A stretch of 64,000 nucleotides of DNA, from positions 1 through 64,000 of the forward strand of contig CALWNE010000032.1 of assembly GCA_944382705.1 (NCBI GenBank), read 5' to 3'. The position numbers and the translations under genes are program-made. Each line of letters starts with the position of its first letter. Within the stretch, counting starts at the first letter, position 1. Under the pieces are notes generated by a model, which saw only the letters and a program-made list of their open reading frames with translations, ran no database searches and had not been told where the DNA came from. Of the stretch, positions 44,985-55,727 are shown piece after piece. This DNA comes from an uncultured Allofournierella sp. Lineage in GTDB: Bacteria; Bacillota; Clostridia; Oscillospirales; Ruminococcaceae.

Positions 44985-45017
44985 AACGATTGTAACGATT
45001 TTGTCGTTCAAAGTCAA
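44985..45017 (-). promoter_or_regulatory. moaA promoter with repeated elements
   Basis: Minus-strand TTGACT (45017-45012), 17 bases, TACAAT (44994-44989). Within it AACGAT occurs twice (44985-44990, 44994-44999), and AACGA/TCGTT form an inverted repeat (44994-45008). The -35 lies in the last codons of the response-regulator gene. The repeats may be a repressor site. No Moco riboswitch was recognised in the leader. Confidence 0.65.
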
Positions 45018-45724
45018 TTACTGTGTGGCCGGGCCAGCCAATACAGCACGCTGGGTCTGCCGCCGGTGGAATAATCCACCTGAGACTCCACCTGCCCGCT
45101 CTGGGCCAGATAGGCCACATAATGGCGCACCGTTACCACCGAAAACCCCACCCCATGGGCAATCTGCTCGCAGGTCAGGCTCTGGGTCTGCTGGCGCAAA
45201 AACTCCAAAATCAGGGCCAGGGTTTTTTCCTGCAAGCCTTTGGGGATGGGCGCCTTGGCGGGCAATGCCTGGGTGGGGCTATGCAGCAGCCCATCCAGCT
45301 CCTGCTGGCTCATGGTGGGGCACTGCACCGCCGCCCGGCGCCAGTGGAAGGTGTCCAGCGCCTGCTGGAACCGCTGGTATTCAAAGGGTTTTACCAGATA
45401 ATCCACCACGCCCAGCCGCATGGCATTCTCCACGGTGGGTGTGTCGCTGGCAGCGGTAATCAAAATGGCATCCACCTGCACCCCGGCACTGCGCAGCTGC
45501 CGAAGCAGCTCCAAACCGCTCAGCTCCGGCATATACATATCCAGCAGCAGCAAATCCACCGGGTGAAACCGCAGATAATCCAGCGCAGGCTGGCCCCGGT
45601 TAAACTCCTTTACCACCACAAACCGATCATCCTTTTGGGTATAGCGGCGGTTGAGCATGGCCACCATAGGATCATCCTCCACAATCACCACCTGGTAAGG
45701 CAGCTTGCGTTCCTCCTGCATCAT
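45014..45724 (-). CDS. CitB/DcuR family response regulator
   Basis: 236 residues. Receiver domain with VVIVEDDPMVA, phosphoacceptor Asp in LLLLDMYMPELSG, ITAASD and the Lys in VKPFEY. The C-terminal half carries a helix-turn-helix (CEQIAHGVGFSVVTVRHYV) typical of regulators paired with CitA/DcuS kinases, which control carboxylate uptake and fermentation. ATG 45724 overlaps the kinase stop (ATGA). Confidence 0.92.
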   Translation of the reverse strand: MMQEERKLPYQVVIVEDDPMVAMLNRRYTQKDDRFVVVKEFNRGQPALDYLRFHPVDLLLLDMYMPELSGLELLRQLRSAGVQVDAILITAASDTPTVENAMRLGVVDYLVKPFEYQRFQQALDTFHWRRAAVQCPTMSQQELDGLLHSPTQALPAKAPIPKGLQEKTLALILEFLRQQTQSLTCEQIAHGVGFSVVTVRHYVAYLAQSGQVESQVDYSTGGRPSVLYWLARPHSN

Positions 45725-47325
45725 AGGTCTTTTTCCTCCTGTTGTACCGGCACATTGATGGTAATGGTGGTACCAAGCCCCGGTGTGGACTCCACCCGGA
45801 TGGTACCGCCGTAACTTTCCAGCATCTGCTGTACCAAAGCAAGGCCGGTGCCTCGGCCCTCGCCTTTGGTGGAATAGCCCTGCTGGAACATCCGCTGGCA
45901 CACATCCGGCTCCATGCCACAGCCGCTGTCCTCCACACAGATGAGCAGGCCTTTTTCCTCCTCCAGAATGCAAACCTCCACCTCCCGCACTGCCCCGCTG
46001 GCCACATGACGGAAGGAATCGAAGGCGTTTTCAATCAGATTGCCCAAAATCAAAATCATGGCATGGGTAGAAAGGCAGCGGCTGCCCTGGAGCAGCTTGC
46101 TGGAAGGGTCCAGGGAAAAATGCACCTGCAATTCCTGGGCACGGCTTAATTTGCCAATCAGCAAGGCTGCCACAGAAGGCTCCTGGATGCGCTTGGTTAT
46201 ATCCCCGGTGGACTGGGCCCGTGCCTTGGTCAGCTCCAGCACATAGCGTTCCGCTTCCTGGTATTCCTCCAGCTGCAGCAGGCCCAAAATCACATGGAGC
46301 TTGTTCATAAATTCGTGGTTGTTGGCCCGCAGTGCCTCCATCACATGGCGCACGCCGGTCAGATCCTGGGCCAGCCGCATCATCTCGGTTCGGTTGCGGA
46401 AAATGGCCACTGCCCCAATGATTTTGCCCTCCTTGCGCACCGGCACCCGGTCTGCCAGCACCTTTGCATCCTGCAACGAGCGCAGGGGCACATTGTATTC
46501 CGGCTGGCCGGTTTGCAAAATACGTTCCAGCGTGCTGGCCGGGTATACCTGGTGCAGCTTTGCCCCCAGGGGCTGCTGAGCATCCAGGTGCAGCATCTCC
46601 ACCGCTGCGGCATTCACATACACAATCCGGCTGGCTGCATCAATGGCCAGCACCCCTTCCTCCAGTGCATCCCATACCTCGGTGCGCTGATCCACCATCT
46701 GGGCAAACACATTGGGCTCATAGCCCTTTAGTTCCCCTTTAATCTGCACCGCCATGCGCCGGGCCAGTACCGCACCAATCAGCACCGCCACCACGCCAAT
46801 GAGCAGGTACTGGGCCAGTGTAAGGCCCACCACTGCATACACAAAACGCTCATGTACCCCTGTCATCACATAGCCCAGCAGCTGCTGGTCCTGGTACACC
46901 GGGGCAAAGGCACAGCGTTCCAGCCCATGCTCCGTTTTCATGCGCTGCGGGGCCAGGCTTTCCCCAGACCTGGGCAGGGTAACATAGTCGCCGGACCAGC
47001 GGCCGCCAAACACAACCACCTGCCCCTGGGGATCGGCCACCAGCACCACATCCACCCCTTCCATCTGGGCGGCTACCGCCTGCACCAGCTCCTTGTCCTG
47101 ATTTTGGCCGGTCATCAGCAGCCGTTTTACGGTATCGGTCTGGGCCAGCACGGCCGCCATCTCCTGCATATGCTGGTTCTGCATGGTTTCGCTGGTGTGC
47201 ATATTCAGGCACAGGCTGCTCACCAGCCCCAGCAAAAGCGCCGCCACAATGCCCAGAACGCTCAGCAGCGAAAGCTGGCTGGTGAGGGTATTTTGCACTT
47301 TGTGCAGCAATTTCAAGGGTTTCAT
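45721..47325 (-). CDS. CitA/DcuS family sensor histidine kinase
   Basis: 534 residues. Membrane helix (about 20-42), extracellular sensor domain (about 45-165), second helix (about 168-190), cytoplasmic PAS (about 205-320), SpoOB-type dimerisation with phosphoacceptor His in NNHEFMNKLHVI, and HATPase with ENAFDSF, DSGCGM and GRGTGLALV. The ligand is likely a C4-dicarboxylate, citrate or similar, by family only; no carboxylate transporter lies beside it. ATG 47325 follows AAGGAGG. Confidence 0.93.
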   Translation of the reverse strand: MKPLKLLHKVQNTLTSQLSLLSVLGIVAALLLGLVSSLCLNMHTSETMQNQHMQEMAAVLAQTDTVKRLLMTGQNQDKELVQAVAAQMEGVDVVLVADPQGQVVVFGGRWSGDYVTLPRSGESLAPQRMKTEHGLERCAFAPVYQDQQLLGYVMTGVHERFVYAVVGLTLAQYLLIGVVAVLIGAVLARRMAVQIKGELKGYEPNVFAQMVDQRTEVWDALEEGVLAIDAASRIVYVNAAAVEMLHLDAQQPLGAKLHQVYPASTLERILQTGQPEYNVPLRSLQDAKVLADRVPVRKEGKIIGAVAIFRNRTEMMRLAQDLTGVRHVMEALRANNHEFMNKLHVILGLLQLEEYQEAERYVLELTKARAQSTGDITKRIQEPSVAALLIGKLSRAQELQVHFSLDPSSKLLQGSRCLSTHAMILILGNLIENAFDSFRHVASGAVREVEVCILEEEKGLLICVEDSGCGMEPDVCQRMFQQGYSTKGEGRGTGLALVQQMLESYGGTIRVESTPGLGTTITINVPVQQEEKDL

Positions 47326-47393
47326 AACGGGCGGGCTCCTCCTTTTTGGGGCTAAAGCAATCTGCCGGCCATCATCCGGCGGCTTGTGCCCTT

Positions 47394-47422
47394 ATCATAC
47401 CACAATTACCCAGACGGCACAA
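47394..47422 (-). promoter_or_regulatory. Promoter of the two-component system
   Basis: Minus-strand TTGTGC (47422-47417), 17 bases, TATGAT (47399-47394), with an extended TG motif. The leader contains a GCCGG/CCGGC hairpin. Confidence 0.65.
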
Positions 47423-47552
47423 ATGACGCCACAGGGCCGTTTTTTCGCTGTGATTTCTGCACAATGCCGGTGCATTTTTTCCACATTGGTTTGCCTCTAT
47501 TATGAAAATCGTCGGTTTGTTTGGTTTTTTATTTTTTTTAGTTTCGTAAGAC

Positions 47553-47581
47553 TTGCCCCTAACCGGAGAACAGCTTACAAT
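47553..47581 (+). promoter_or_regulatory. Promoter of the atp operon
   Basis: TTGCCC at 47553-47558 and TACAAT at 47576-47581 are 17 bases apart, about 20 bases before the atpB ribosome site. Confidence 0.65.
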
Positions 47582-47610
47582 AGGGCAGGTATCAAAAGGG
47601 GGGAGAATCT

Positions 47611-48291
47611 ATGGATATCAAAGAGGAACTCGCACAAGCGCTGCAAAACAAAACTGCATTTGAAATTCCCATTTTTGGCGGTATTCCCGTGCCGGAATCT
47701 GCGGTGGTAAGCTGGATTTTGATTGCCGGCATTACGCTGGTTGCCATCTGGCTGACCCACGACATGAAAAAGGTACCGGGCCGCAAACAGATGGTGGCAG
47801 AAGCGCTGGTGGGATTTTTGAACAACTTCTGCCGCGAAAACCTGGGCCATCACTGGCGCAGCTACGCACCCATTCTGGGTACCATGGGCATCTATCTGGT
47901 ACTGGCCAACCTTTCGGAATTTGTGGGCCTTACCCCGCCCACCAAGGACCTGAATGTAACCGCTGGCCTTGCCATTATGTCGGCTTTGCTGATTTATGGT
48001 TCCAGCTTTCGCGTTAAGGGGCTTAAAGGCGGACTTCGCAAATTTGCGGAACCTTCGCCCATTGTTGCGCCCCTGAACATTCTGGAGATTGGCATCCGGC
48101 CGCTTTCGCTGTGTATGCGTCTGTTTGGCAATGTGTTTGCATCCTTTGTCATTATGGAACTCATCAAAATTGTGGCGCCGGCCATTGTGCCCATCCCCTT
48201 GAGCCTTTATTTCGATGCATTCGACGGCATCATCCAGGCGGTGGTTTTTGTTTTCCTGACCACGCTGTTCCTGGGCGAAGCCATTGAATAA
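47611..48291 (+). CDS. atpB: ATP synthase F0 subunit a
   Basis: 226 residues, membrane subunit that forms the proton half-channels against the c-ring. The essential Arg lies in IRPLSLCMRLFGNVFA. Six hydrophobic helices; the N-terminus is short, as in clostridia. AAGGGGGGAG precedes ATG 47611. First gene of the operon; no atpI is present. Confidence 0.96.
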   Translation: MDIKEELAQALQNKTAFEIPIFGGIPVPESAVVSWILIAGITLVAIWLTHDMKKVPGRKQMVAEALVGFLNNFCRENLGHHWRSYAPILGTMGIYLVLANLSEFVGLTPPTKDLNVTAGLAIMSALLIYGSSFRVKGLKGGLRKFAEPSPIVAPLNILEIGIRPLSLCMRLFGNVFASFVIMELIKIVAPAIVPIPLSLYFDAFDGIIQAVVFVFLTTLFLGEAIE

Positions 48292-48342
48292 CCACCTTTC
48301 ACCAACATTTTTTAAACATTGATTTTTAGGAGGAACTTTATT

Positions 48343-48564
48343 ATGACTACCGCTACTGCTATTGGTGCTGCTATCGCTGTTCTGGTTGGCCTGGGTGCAG
48401 GCCTGGGCATTGGTATTGCCACCGGCAAATCCAACGAGGCCATTGCCCGCCAGCCCGAAGCTGCCGGCAAAATCAGCAGCAACCTGCTGCTGGGCTGTGC
48501 GCTGGCCGAAGCTACCGCTATCTACGGTTTCCTGATTGCCATCCTGCTGATCTTCATGCAGTAA
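48343..48564 (+). CDS. atpE: ATP synthase F0 subunit c
   Basis: 73 residues, two-helix hairpin with the polar loop ARQPEA. The ion-binding carboxylate is E56 in LAEATAIYG. The Gln in helix 1 and the Ser after the Glu that mark sodium-type rings are Ile and Ala here ([12 protein letters not shown]), so proton coupling is more likely. ATG 48343 follows AGGAGG; the frame open from 48319 is not needed. Confidence 0.96.
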   Translation: MTTATAIGAAIAVLVGLGAGLGIGIATGKSNEAIARQPEAAGKISSNLLLGCALAEATAIYGFLIAILLIFMQ

Positions 48565-48580
48565 TGGGAGGCGAGATGCC

Positions 48581-49072
48581 GTGACGATTTTAAACCTGAA
48601 TGCAGAAATACTGTGGGTGTTTTTAAACCTGGCAATTCTGCTTCTTTTAATGAAAAAGTTTTTGTTTGGCCCGGTCACCCGGATGCTGGACGAACGCTCC
48701 AAGGAGATTTCGGATAACATTCAGGGTGCCCAGGCCCGCATGGAAGAGGCAAACCAGACCAAGGCCGAGTACGAGGCCCACCTGCTGGCCGCCAAAAAGG
48801 AGGCCCAGGCTATTTTGGACCAGGCCAGAAAGCAGGCCCAGGCAGACTACGAAGCCAAGATGGAACAGGCCCGGCAGGACATTAGCCGTTTGCAGGCCGC
48901 TGCCCAGCAGCAGGCCCAGGCCGACAAGGACGCCATGCTGGCCCAGGCACGGCAGCAGATTGCCATGCTGGCCCTGATGGCTGCCTCCAAGGTTTCTCAG
49001 CAAAACATGAATGCCGATGCCGACCAGGCCCTGGTTACTGCCTTCCTGAGTGAAGTGGAGGAACACGCATGA
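48581..49072 (+). CDS. atpF: ATP synthase F0 subunit b
   Basis: 163 residues: one membrane helix near the N-terminus (about 9-26), then a long charged, Ala/Gln-rich coiled helix forming the peripheral stalk. GTG 48581 follows GGGAGG. The stop overlaps the atpH start (ATGA). Confidence 0.95.
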   Translation: MTILNLNAEILWVFLNLAILLLLMKKFLFGPVTRMLDERSKEISDNIQGAQARMEEANQTKAEYEAHLLAAKKEAQAILDQARKQAQADYEAKMEQARQDISRLQAAAQQQAQADKDAMLAQARQQIAMLALMAASKVSQQNMNADADQALVTAFLSEVEEHA

Positions 49073-49584
49073 GCCAGACAGCCCAGCGCTATGCTGCCGC
49101 CTTGTTCCAGACCGGTGTTTCCGAACAGCAGCTGCGCCAGAGTGCCAGCCTGATTTTGGAAAACCCCGCTTTGTACCAGGCGTTGGTAAGCCCGGCAGTC
49201 CGTTTAAAAGAAAAGCAGGCGGTGATTCACCGCCTGCCTTTTGCAGACTGCCCCAAACAACTGCTTCATTTTTATGAGCTTTTGGCCGAAAAGGGCCGTT
49301 TTTGCATCCTGAGCGAAATTGTACACCAGTTCCACCTGCTGCAGCTGGCCAGCGAGAACAAGGCTGTTTGTCTGCTGCGCTGTGCCCATGCACCCAGCCA
49401 GCAAACGGTTTCTCAGCTGGGCCGGGCCATGTGCCAGCTCCATAAGCTGGCCGCCGTGGAAATGCAGGTTTGCATCGAGCCTGCCCTGCTGGGCGGCTTT
49501 GTGCTGGAAATCAACGGAACCACATACAACAAGAGTGTCAGCGGGCAGCTTCAGCGTTTGTCTCGCCAGCTGCAAGAGAGGTGA
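49069..49584 (+). CDS. atpH: ATP synthase F1 subunit delta
   Basis: 171 residues. The N-terminal helical bundle starts [13 protein letters not shown], and the C-terminal part ends with [21 protein letters not shown], both usual for delta, which ties the stalk to the alpha subunits. It overlaps atpF by four bases. Confidence 0.94.
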   Translation: MSQTAQRYAAALFQTGVSEQQLRQSASLILENPALYQALVSPAVRLKEKQAVIHRLPFADCPKQLLHFYELLAEKGRFCILSEIVHQFHLLQLASENKAVCLLRCAHAPSQQTVSQLGRAMCQLHKLAAVEMQVCIEPALLGGFVLEINGTTYNKSVSGQLQRLSRQLQER

Positions 49585-49589
49585 ATCCT

Positions 49590-51107
49590 GTGAATCAGTC
49601 CGAAGAAATTATCTCCATCCTGCGGGAGGAGATTGAACATTACGATAACCGTGCCACCTGCGATGAGACCGGTTCCATTTTGGAAATTGGTGATGGCATT
49701 GCCACCATCTACGGCCTGCGCAACGCCATTTACGGCGAGCTGGTGGAGTTTGAAAACGGCACCAAGGGCATTGTGCTGAACCTGGAGCGGGACAGCGTGG
49801 GTGTAGTTCTGCTGGGCAAGCAGGACGGCCTGGCAGAGGGCAGTGTGGTAAAGCGCACCGGCCGTGCCGCTGATGTGCCTGTGGGCGACGCCATGATTGG
49901 CCGCACCGTGGATGCTCTGGCCCGTCCCATCGACGGCCTGGGCCCCATCGAAACCACCCAGACCCTGCCCATCGAGCGAGAAGCCTCCGGTGTTGTTTCC
50001 CGTGAGCCAGTGAATGTGCCTTTGCAGACCGGTATTTTGGCCATCGACGCCATGGTACCCATTGGCCGTGGCCAGCGTGAGCTGATTATCGGCGACCGCC
50101 AGACCGGCAAAACCTCCGTTGCTGTGGACGCCATTCTGAACCAGAAAGGCAAGGATGTTATCTGCATCTATGTGGCCATCGGCCAGAAGGCTTCCACCGT
50201 GGCACAGCTGCGCAACACCTTTGTAAAATACGGTGCCATGGAGTATTCCATCATTGTATCCAGTCCTGCCAGCGAGCCGGCTCCCCTGCAATACATTGCC
50301 CCCTACTCCGCCACCGCTCTGGGCGAATACTTTATGTCCCAGGGCAAGGATGTGCTGATTGTGTACGACGACCTTTCCAAGCACGCTGTGGCCTACCGTG
50401 CCCTGTCCCTGCTGCTGCACCGCAGCCCCGGCCGTGAAGCATACCCCGGCGATGTGTTCTATCTGCACAGCCGCCTGCTGGAGCGTTCCTGCCGGCTGAC
50501 CCAGGAGTACGGCGGCGGCTCCATGACCGCTCTGCCCATCATCGAAACCCAGGCAGGCGATGTTTCCGCCTATATTCCCACCAATGTGATTTCCATCACC
50601 GATGGCCAGATTTATCTGGAGAGCAACCTGTTCTTCTCCGGCCAGCGTCCCGCCGTCAATGTGGGCCTGTCCGTCAGCCGTGTGGGCGGCAGTGCTCAGA
50701 CCAAGGCGGTTAAAAAGACCGCCGGTACCCTGCGCATCGACCTGGCCCGTTTCCGTGAGCTGGAGGTATTCACCCAGTTCAGCTCGGATTTGGACAAAGC
50801 CACCCAGAATGCACTGGACCACGGCAAGCGGCTGATGGAGCTGCTCAAGCAGCCTTTGTACTCCCCCATGAGCGTAAGCCGTCAGGCTACCATCCTGTAT
50901 ATTTCCACCAATGGTCTTTTGGCCGATGTGCCCCTTGCCCATGTGCGCACCGTGGCCCAGGGCTTTGTGGACCATCTGCAAAACACCCAACCCCAGCTGC
51001 TGGAGGAAATCGACACCACCGGCGCACTGTCCGCCGCCGTTGCCGAAGGCATCCGCTCTGCACTGGAGGGATATAAGGATCAGGTGAGCGCACAATGGAA
51101 AGCATAA
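49590..51107 (+). CDS. atpA: ATP synthase F1 subunit alpha
   Basis: 505 residues. Non-catalytic nucleotide-binding subunit: Walker [24 protein letters not shown], and [22 protein letters not shown] 49590 is preceded by AGAGGTGA; the frame is open into atpH but the alpha-type N-terminus ([18 protein letters not shown]) begins here. Overlaps atpG by 13 bases. Confidence 0.96.
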   Translation: MNQSEEIISILREEIEHYDNRATCDETGSILEIGDGIATIYGLRNAIYGELVEFENGTKGIVLNLERDSVGVVLLGKQDGLAEGSVVKRTGRAADVPVGDAMIGRTVDALARPIDGLGPIETTQTLPIEREASGVVSREPVNVPLQTGILAIDAMVPIGRGQRELIIGDRQTGKTSVAVDAILNQKGKDVICIYVAIGQKASTVAQLRNTFVKYGAMEYSIIVSSPASEPAPLQYIAPYSATALGEYFMSQGKDVLIVYDDLSKHAVAYRALSLLLHRSPGREAYPGDVFYLHSRLLERSCRLTQEYGGGSMTALPIIETQAGDVSAYIPTNVISITDGQIYLESNLFFSGQRPAVNVGLSVSRVGGSAQTKAVKKTAGTLRIDLARFRELEVFTQFSSDLDKATQNALDHGKRLMELLKQPLYSPMSVSRQATILYISTNGLLADVPLAHVRTVAQGFVDHLQNTQPQLLEEIDTTGALSAAVAEGIRSALEGYKDQVSAQWKA

Positions 51108-52075
51108 AAGAAATCCGGGTGCGCATTAAGAGCGTGGATCAGACCCTTAAAATCACCAACGCCATGTATCTGATTTCCTCCTCCAAAATGCGCAAGGCAC
51201 GCCAGCAGCTCAACGGCGTGCACCCCTACTTTCAAAAAATTCAGGATACCATTGCCGATATCCTGCACCACTCCGGCCGGCTGGACCATCCCTATATGGA
51301 AAAGCGCCCTGGCCATAACCGTACCGTGGGTTATGTTGTGGTAACCGGCGACAAGGGCCTTTGCGGTGCCTACAACCACAATGTGCTCAAGCTGGCCGAA
51401 GAAAAACTGGCACAAACCCCCAACTACCGTCTGTTTGTAATCGGCCAGGTGGGCCGGGCCTATTTTACCGGCCGGGGCATCCCCTTTGAAACCGACTTTC
51501 TGTACACCGCACAGGACCCCACCATCACCCGCTCCCGGGACATCAGCGAGGAGATTGCCAAGCTGTTTTTAAGCGGCGAGCTGGACGAGGTTCACATGGT
51601 GTTCACCTACATGGTAACACCCCTGATGATGGAGCCCCGCACCTACCAGCTGCTGCCCCTGGATATCAACCAGTTTGAGTACACCGAGCCGGAATACAGC
51701 GGCGGCCAGTACAAGCGCCGGGTAACCTATGTGCCTTCCTCTTACAAGGTTATGGATAAAATCGTGCCCGGCTATCTGAAAGGTGTGGTGTTTGGCTGCC
51801 TGGTGGAATCCTTTTGCAGCGAGCAGAACGCCCGCATGACCGCCATGGATTCTTCCACCAAAAACGCCCGTGAGATGATTCGCACCCTTTCGCTGGAGCT
51901 GAACCGTGCCCGCCAGGCCGCTATTACCCAGGAAATTACCGAGATTGTGGGCGGCTCTCAGCAAAAAAAGGTGTGCCTGCACACCGCTGCCCTGCCAAAG
52001 CCGGATGCGGTTTATCTGGTGCAGGCCGACGGCACCCCCACCCAGCTGCCCAGCCCGGCAGCCCCAACCCTTTGA
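51095..52075 (+). CDS. atpG: ATP synthase F1 subunit gamma with C-terminal extension
   Basis: 326 residues, longer than the usual 280-295. The N-terminal rotor helix ([21 protein letters not shown]), the Rossmann part ([13 protein letters not shown]) and the C-terminal helix ending [16 protein letters not shown] are normal. Beyond that point, where the protein usually stops within a few residues, a 39-residue tail (Lys, then Pro/Thr-rich) continues to the stop. Starts within the end of atpA. Confidence 0.94.
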   Translation: MESIKEIRVRIKSVDQTLKITNAMYLISSSKMRKARQQLNGVHPYFQKIQDTIADILHHSGRLDHPYMEKRPGHNRTVGYVVVTGDKGLCGAYNHNVLKLAEEKLAQTPNYRLFVIGQVGRAYFTGRGIPFETDFLYTAQDPTITRSRDISEEIAKLFLSGELDEVHMVFTYMVTPLMMEPRTYQLLPLDINQFEYTEPEYSGGQYKRRVTYVPSSYKVMDKIVPGYLKGVVFGCLVESFCSEQNARMTAMDSSTKNAREMIRTLSLELNRARQAAITQEITEIVGGSQQKKVCLHTAALPKPDAVYLVQADGTPTQLPSPAAPTL

Positions 52076-52087
52076 TTTATTCTCTGA

Positions 52088-53499
<1,412 letters not shown>

Positions 53500-53500
<1 letters not shown>

Positions 53501-53901
53501 TGGCTACTCTGTTTTTGGAGATTATCACCCCGGAGCGGCAGTTTTACATTGGCCCTGCGGAGGAACTGGTTATCCCCGCCATTGACGGCCTGTATGGCGT
53601 GCTGCCCGGCCACGAGCCTGCCGTAACCGCCATGGAGCCGGGCGAACTGCGCTTTCGGGTGAACGGCGAGTGGAAAACCGCCGCCATTGGCCAGGGCTTT
53701 GTGGAAATCATGCCGGAACGGGCCATTGTGCTGGTGAGCAGCGCCGAGGACCCGGCGGAAATTGACGCCAAGCGTGCCCAGGAAGCTTTGGAGCGTGCCG
53801 AGGAACGCCTGCGCCAGAAAAAGAGCGTGGAAGAATACCATCGCTCCAAGGCCGCTATGGCCCGTGCCATGGCCCGCCTGAAGGTATCTGGCCGCCGCTG
53901 A
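53500..53901 (+). CDS. atpC: ATP synthase F1 subunit epsilon
   Basis: 133 residues: N-terminal beta sandwich (FLEIITPERQFY, GLYGVLPGHEP) and a C-terminal two-helix part rich in Arg/Ala/Glu that can inhibit ATP hydrolysis. The last gene of the operon, start overlapping the beta stop (TAATG). Confidence 0.95.
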
Positions 53902-53957
53902 TGGCTCTTTGCAGCTGATTTTGCGGCTTTTGTGGTTTGACCCATGTGTTTTGTATC

Positions 53958-53996
53958 AAAAAAGGAAGGAGAGCCACGGCTCTCCTTCCTTTTTTT
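53958..53996 (+). terminator. atp operon terminator
   Basis: AAAAAAGGAAGGAGAGCC pairs with GGCTCTCCTTCCTTTTTTT with a three-base loop. The AT-rich stretch 53997-54213 after it shows no gene. Confidence 0.9.
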
Positions 53997-54213
53997 GCCT
54001 GCTGCCCTCTTTGCCCCTGCCCCAAATCCGGGCATTCCCCCCAGGATAGTAAACCAGCTTATGGATGCACCATGAACTGGTTTTTAAATGGCTATTTAGG
54101 AAATATCATCCTTTCATCTTCACAATCTTTGTACATTTTTTCGGCAAATTTACGCAAAATGCACAAATTCAGTCCCTGCAAACTTGTTATTAAATCAAAT
54201 TTCACTTCAATTA

Positions 54214-54242
54214 CTGCCAGATTGCCCGGAATAGGGTATAAT
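54214..54242 (+). promoter_or_regulatory. Promoter of the LCP gene
   Basis: CTGCCA at 54214-54219 and TATAAT at 54237-54242 are 17 bases apart; the leader to the TTG start at 54350 is about 100 bases. Confidence 0.55.
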
Positions 54243-54349
54243 ATCTTTGTAACTATTTTGATACAAACATCCATATTATGGCTTTTTTTCCATGATAAAG
54301 TGGATTATTTTGTTTCAATGTTCACCCAACAGAAAGTGAGGGCAACCTT

Positions 54350-55492
54350 TTGCAACACTCAAAACGATCGCTAGTTTTAAAAATAGCCGCTCTAGTTCTG
54401 GCAGTTCTGCTGGTGGCAGGATGCGCATCTGCTTATTACTTTTACAGCCAGATTGCCGATGCCTTTGACGAGGGCGATGCCGGTACCCTGAACCAGCAAA
54501 CCGACCCGGATATCGAATCTGGCGGCGACCGGTTTTACAACCTCCTGATTATGGGCATCGACTACGATGCAGACGACGAAGGCCGGGATTATTCCAACGG
54601 CAAAGGCATGACCGATGTGCTGCTGTACCTGCAAATCGACCGGGTAAATTACACCATCAATGCCCTGCAAATCCCCCGTGACACCTACGCAGGCGAGGAT
54701 ATAGGCGAGGGCATTTCCACCCATACCGGCAAAATCAACGAGGTATTTGCCAACGGCCCCGATCAAACCAACAAAATCAACAACATTGCCAACAAGCTTT
54801 ACCAGCTGTTCAAGCTGCCGGTGGACGATTACATCACCATTGATATGCAGGCTTTTAAAACCATGCTCAACAACATGGGCGGCATCGAAATGTATGTTCC
54901 CTGGGATATTACGGCCATCAACCCCGAAACCGGCGAGGAAGAGATGCTGGTACCTCAGGGCCAGCACCGGGTAAGCGGCGATACGGCCGAGGTGATTCTG
55001 CGCAACCGCAACTATGGCACTGCCGATTACAAGCGTCTGGAAACCCAGCAGTACTTCTACGCTGCCCTTGTAAAAAGTCTGCTTACCGAGTACACCCTTG
55101 CCGACTATTATAACACCTGCAAGGTGGTAGCCCACTATATCAACACCAGCCTGGATATCACCGAGCTTTGGGGCATCTACGCCACCCTGCTGAAGGTAAA
55201 TCCCGAACAAATCTACATTGTGCGGCTGCCTGGCGGTGCTGCCAACATCAACGGGCACAAATTTGTTTATTATGTGGACAGAGAAAGCTGTGCCCAGCTG
55301 CTGAACGAGCACTTCCGGGATGCAGCCCACCCGGTGGCCGAAGAAGATTTGGGCCTTGTTACCGGCGAAAGCTATCTCTACGGCATGAACATTGACCCCG
55401 GCCGCACTCTGGGCGGTTTGGTGGCCGAACAGAGCGAGGATGCAAGCTCTGCCCAAAGTGCTCAGAGCAGTTCTGCCAGCAGCGCCGCTTAA
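54350..55492 (+). CDS. LytR-CpsA-Psr (LCP) family glycopolymer transferase
   Basis: 380 residues. One N-terminal membrane helix (about 9-30) and an extracellular LCP domain: LLIMGIDYD, TDVLLYLQID, INALQIPRDTY, KINEVFANG, and RNRNYGTADYKRLETQQ with the conserved arginines. Attaches wall teichoic acid or capsule from the lipid carrier to peptidoglycan. The tail is Ser/Ala-rich. TTG 54350 follows GTGAGGG. It may act on the glycans encoded elsewhere in the window (inference). Confidence 0.93.
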   Translation: MQHSKRSLVLKIAALVLAVLLVAGCASAYYFYSQIADAFDEGDAGTLNQQTDPDIESGGDRFYNLLIMGIDYDADDEGRDYSNGKGMTDVLLYLQIDRVNYTINALQIPRDTYAGEDIGEGISTHTGKINEVFANGPDQTNKINNIANKLYQLFKLPVDDYITIDMQAFKTMLNNMGGIEMYVPWDITAINPETGEEEMLVPQGQHRVSGDTAEVILRNRNYGTADYKRLETQQYFYAALVKSLLTEYTLADYYNTCKVVAHYINTSLDITELWGIYATLLKVNPEQIYIVRLPGGAANINGHKFVYYVDRESCAQLLNEHFRDAAHPVAEEDLGLVTGESYLYGMNIDPGRTLGGLVAEQSEDASSAQSAQSSSASSAA

Positions 55493-55519
55493 TGCTGGGT
55501 TCAGCCACTTAAAACACTC

Positions 55520-55549
55520 ACTCCCCCAAAACTTTGGGGGAGTTTTTTT
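55520..55549 (+). terminator. Terminator of the LCP gene
   Basis: ACTCCCCCA pairs with TGGGGGAGT and is followed by seven T residues. Confidence 0.85.
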
Positions 55550-55571
55550 GCGCCCCAGCCACCCTTACAAA

Positions 55572-55620
55572 AGCGCAAGAGGTTCCCTGCCGCAGTGCAT
55601 GGCAGGGAACCTCTTGCGTT
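55572..55620. terminator. Large bidirectional terminator hairpin
   Basis: An 18-bp perfect stem (55574-55591 with 55601-55618) with a nine-base loop and T-rich flanks lies between converging LCP and SpoIID genes. Confidence 0.75.
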
Positions 55621-55727
55621 TATCTTTTTTCTTTTATAAATCAACCTGGCAGCGGCTGGCTTGCCGCAAAGGCCCTGCAATCCGCCTTGCGGATTTAACA
55701 CAGAGGCCCGCTTCCGGTTAACATCCA

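Noticed and set aside
44922..45017. Moco riboswitch before moaA
   Set aside because: The leader is under 75 bases and shows only a tiny GGGGC hairpin; it is too short for that aptamer.
48343..48564. Sodium-type c-ring
   Set aside because: The Gln in helix 1 and the Ser after the carboxylate that mark sodium rings are replaced by Ile and Ala.
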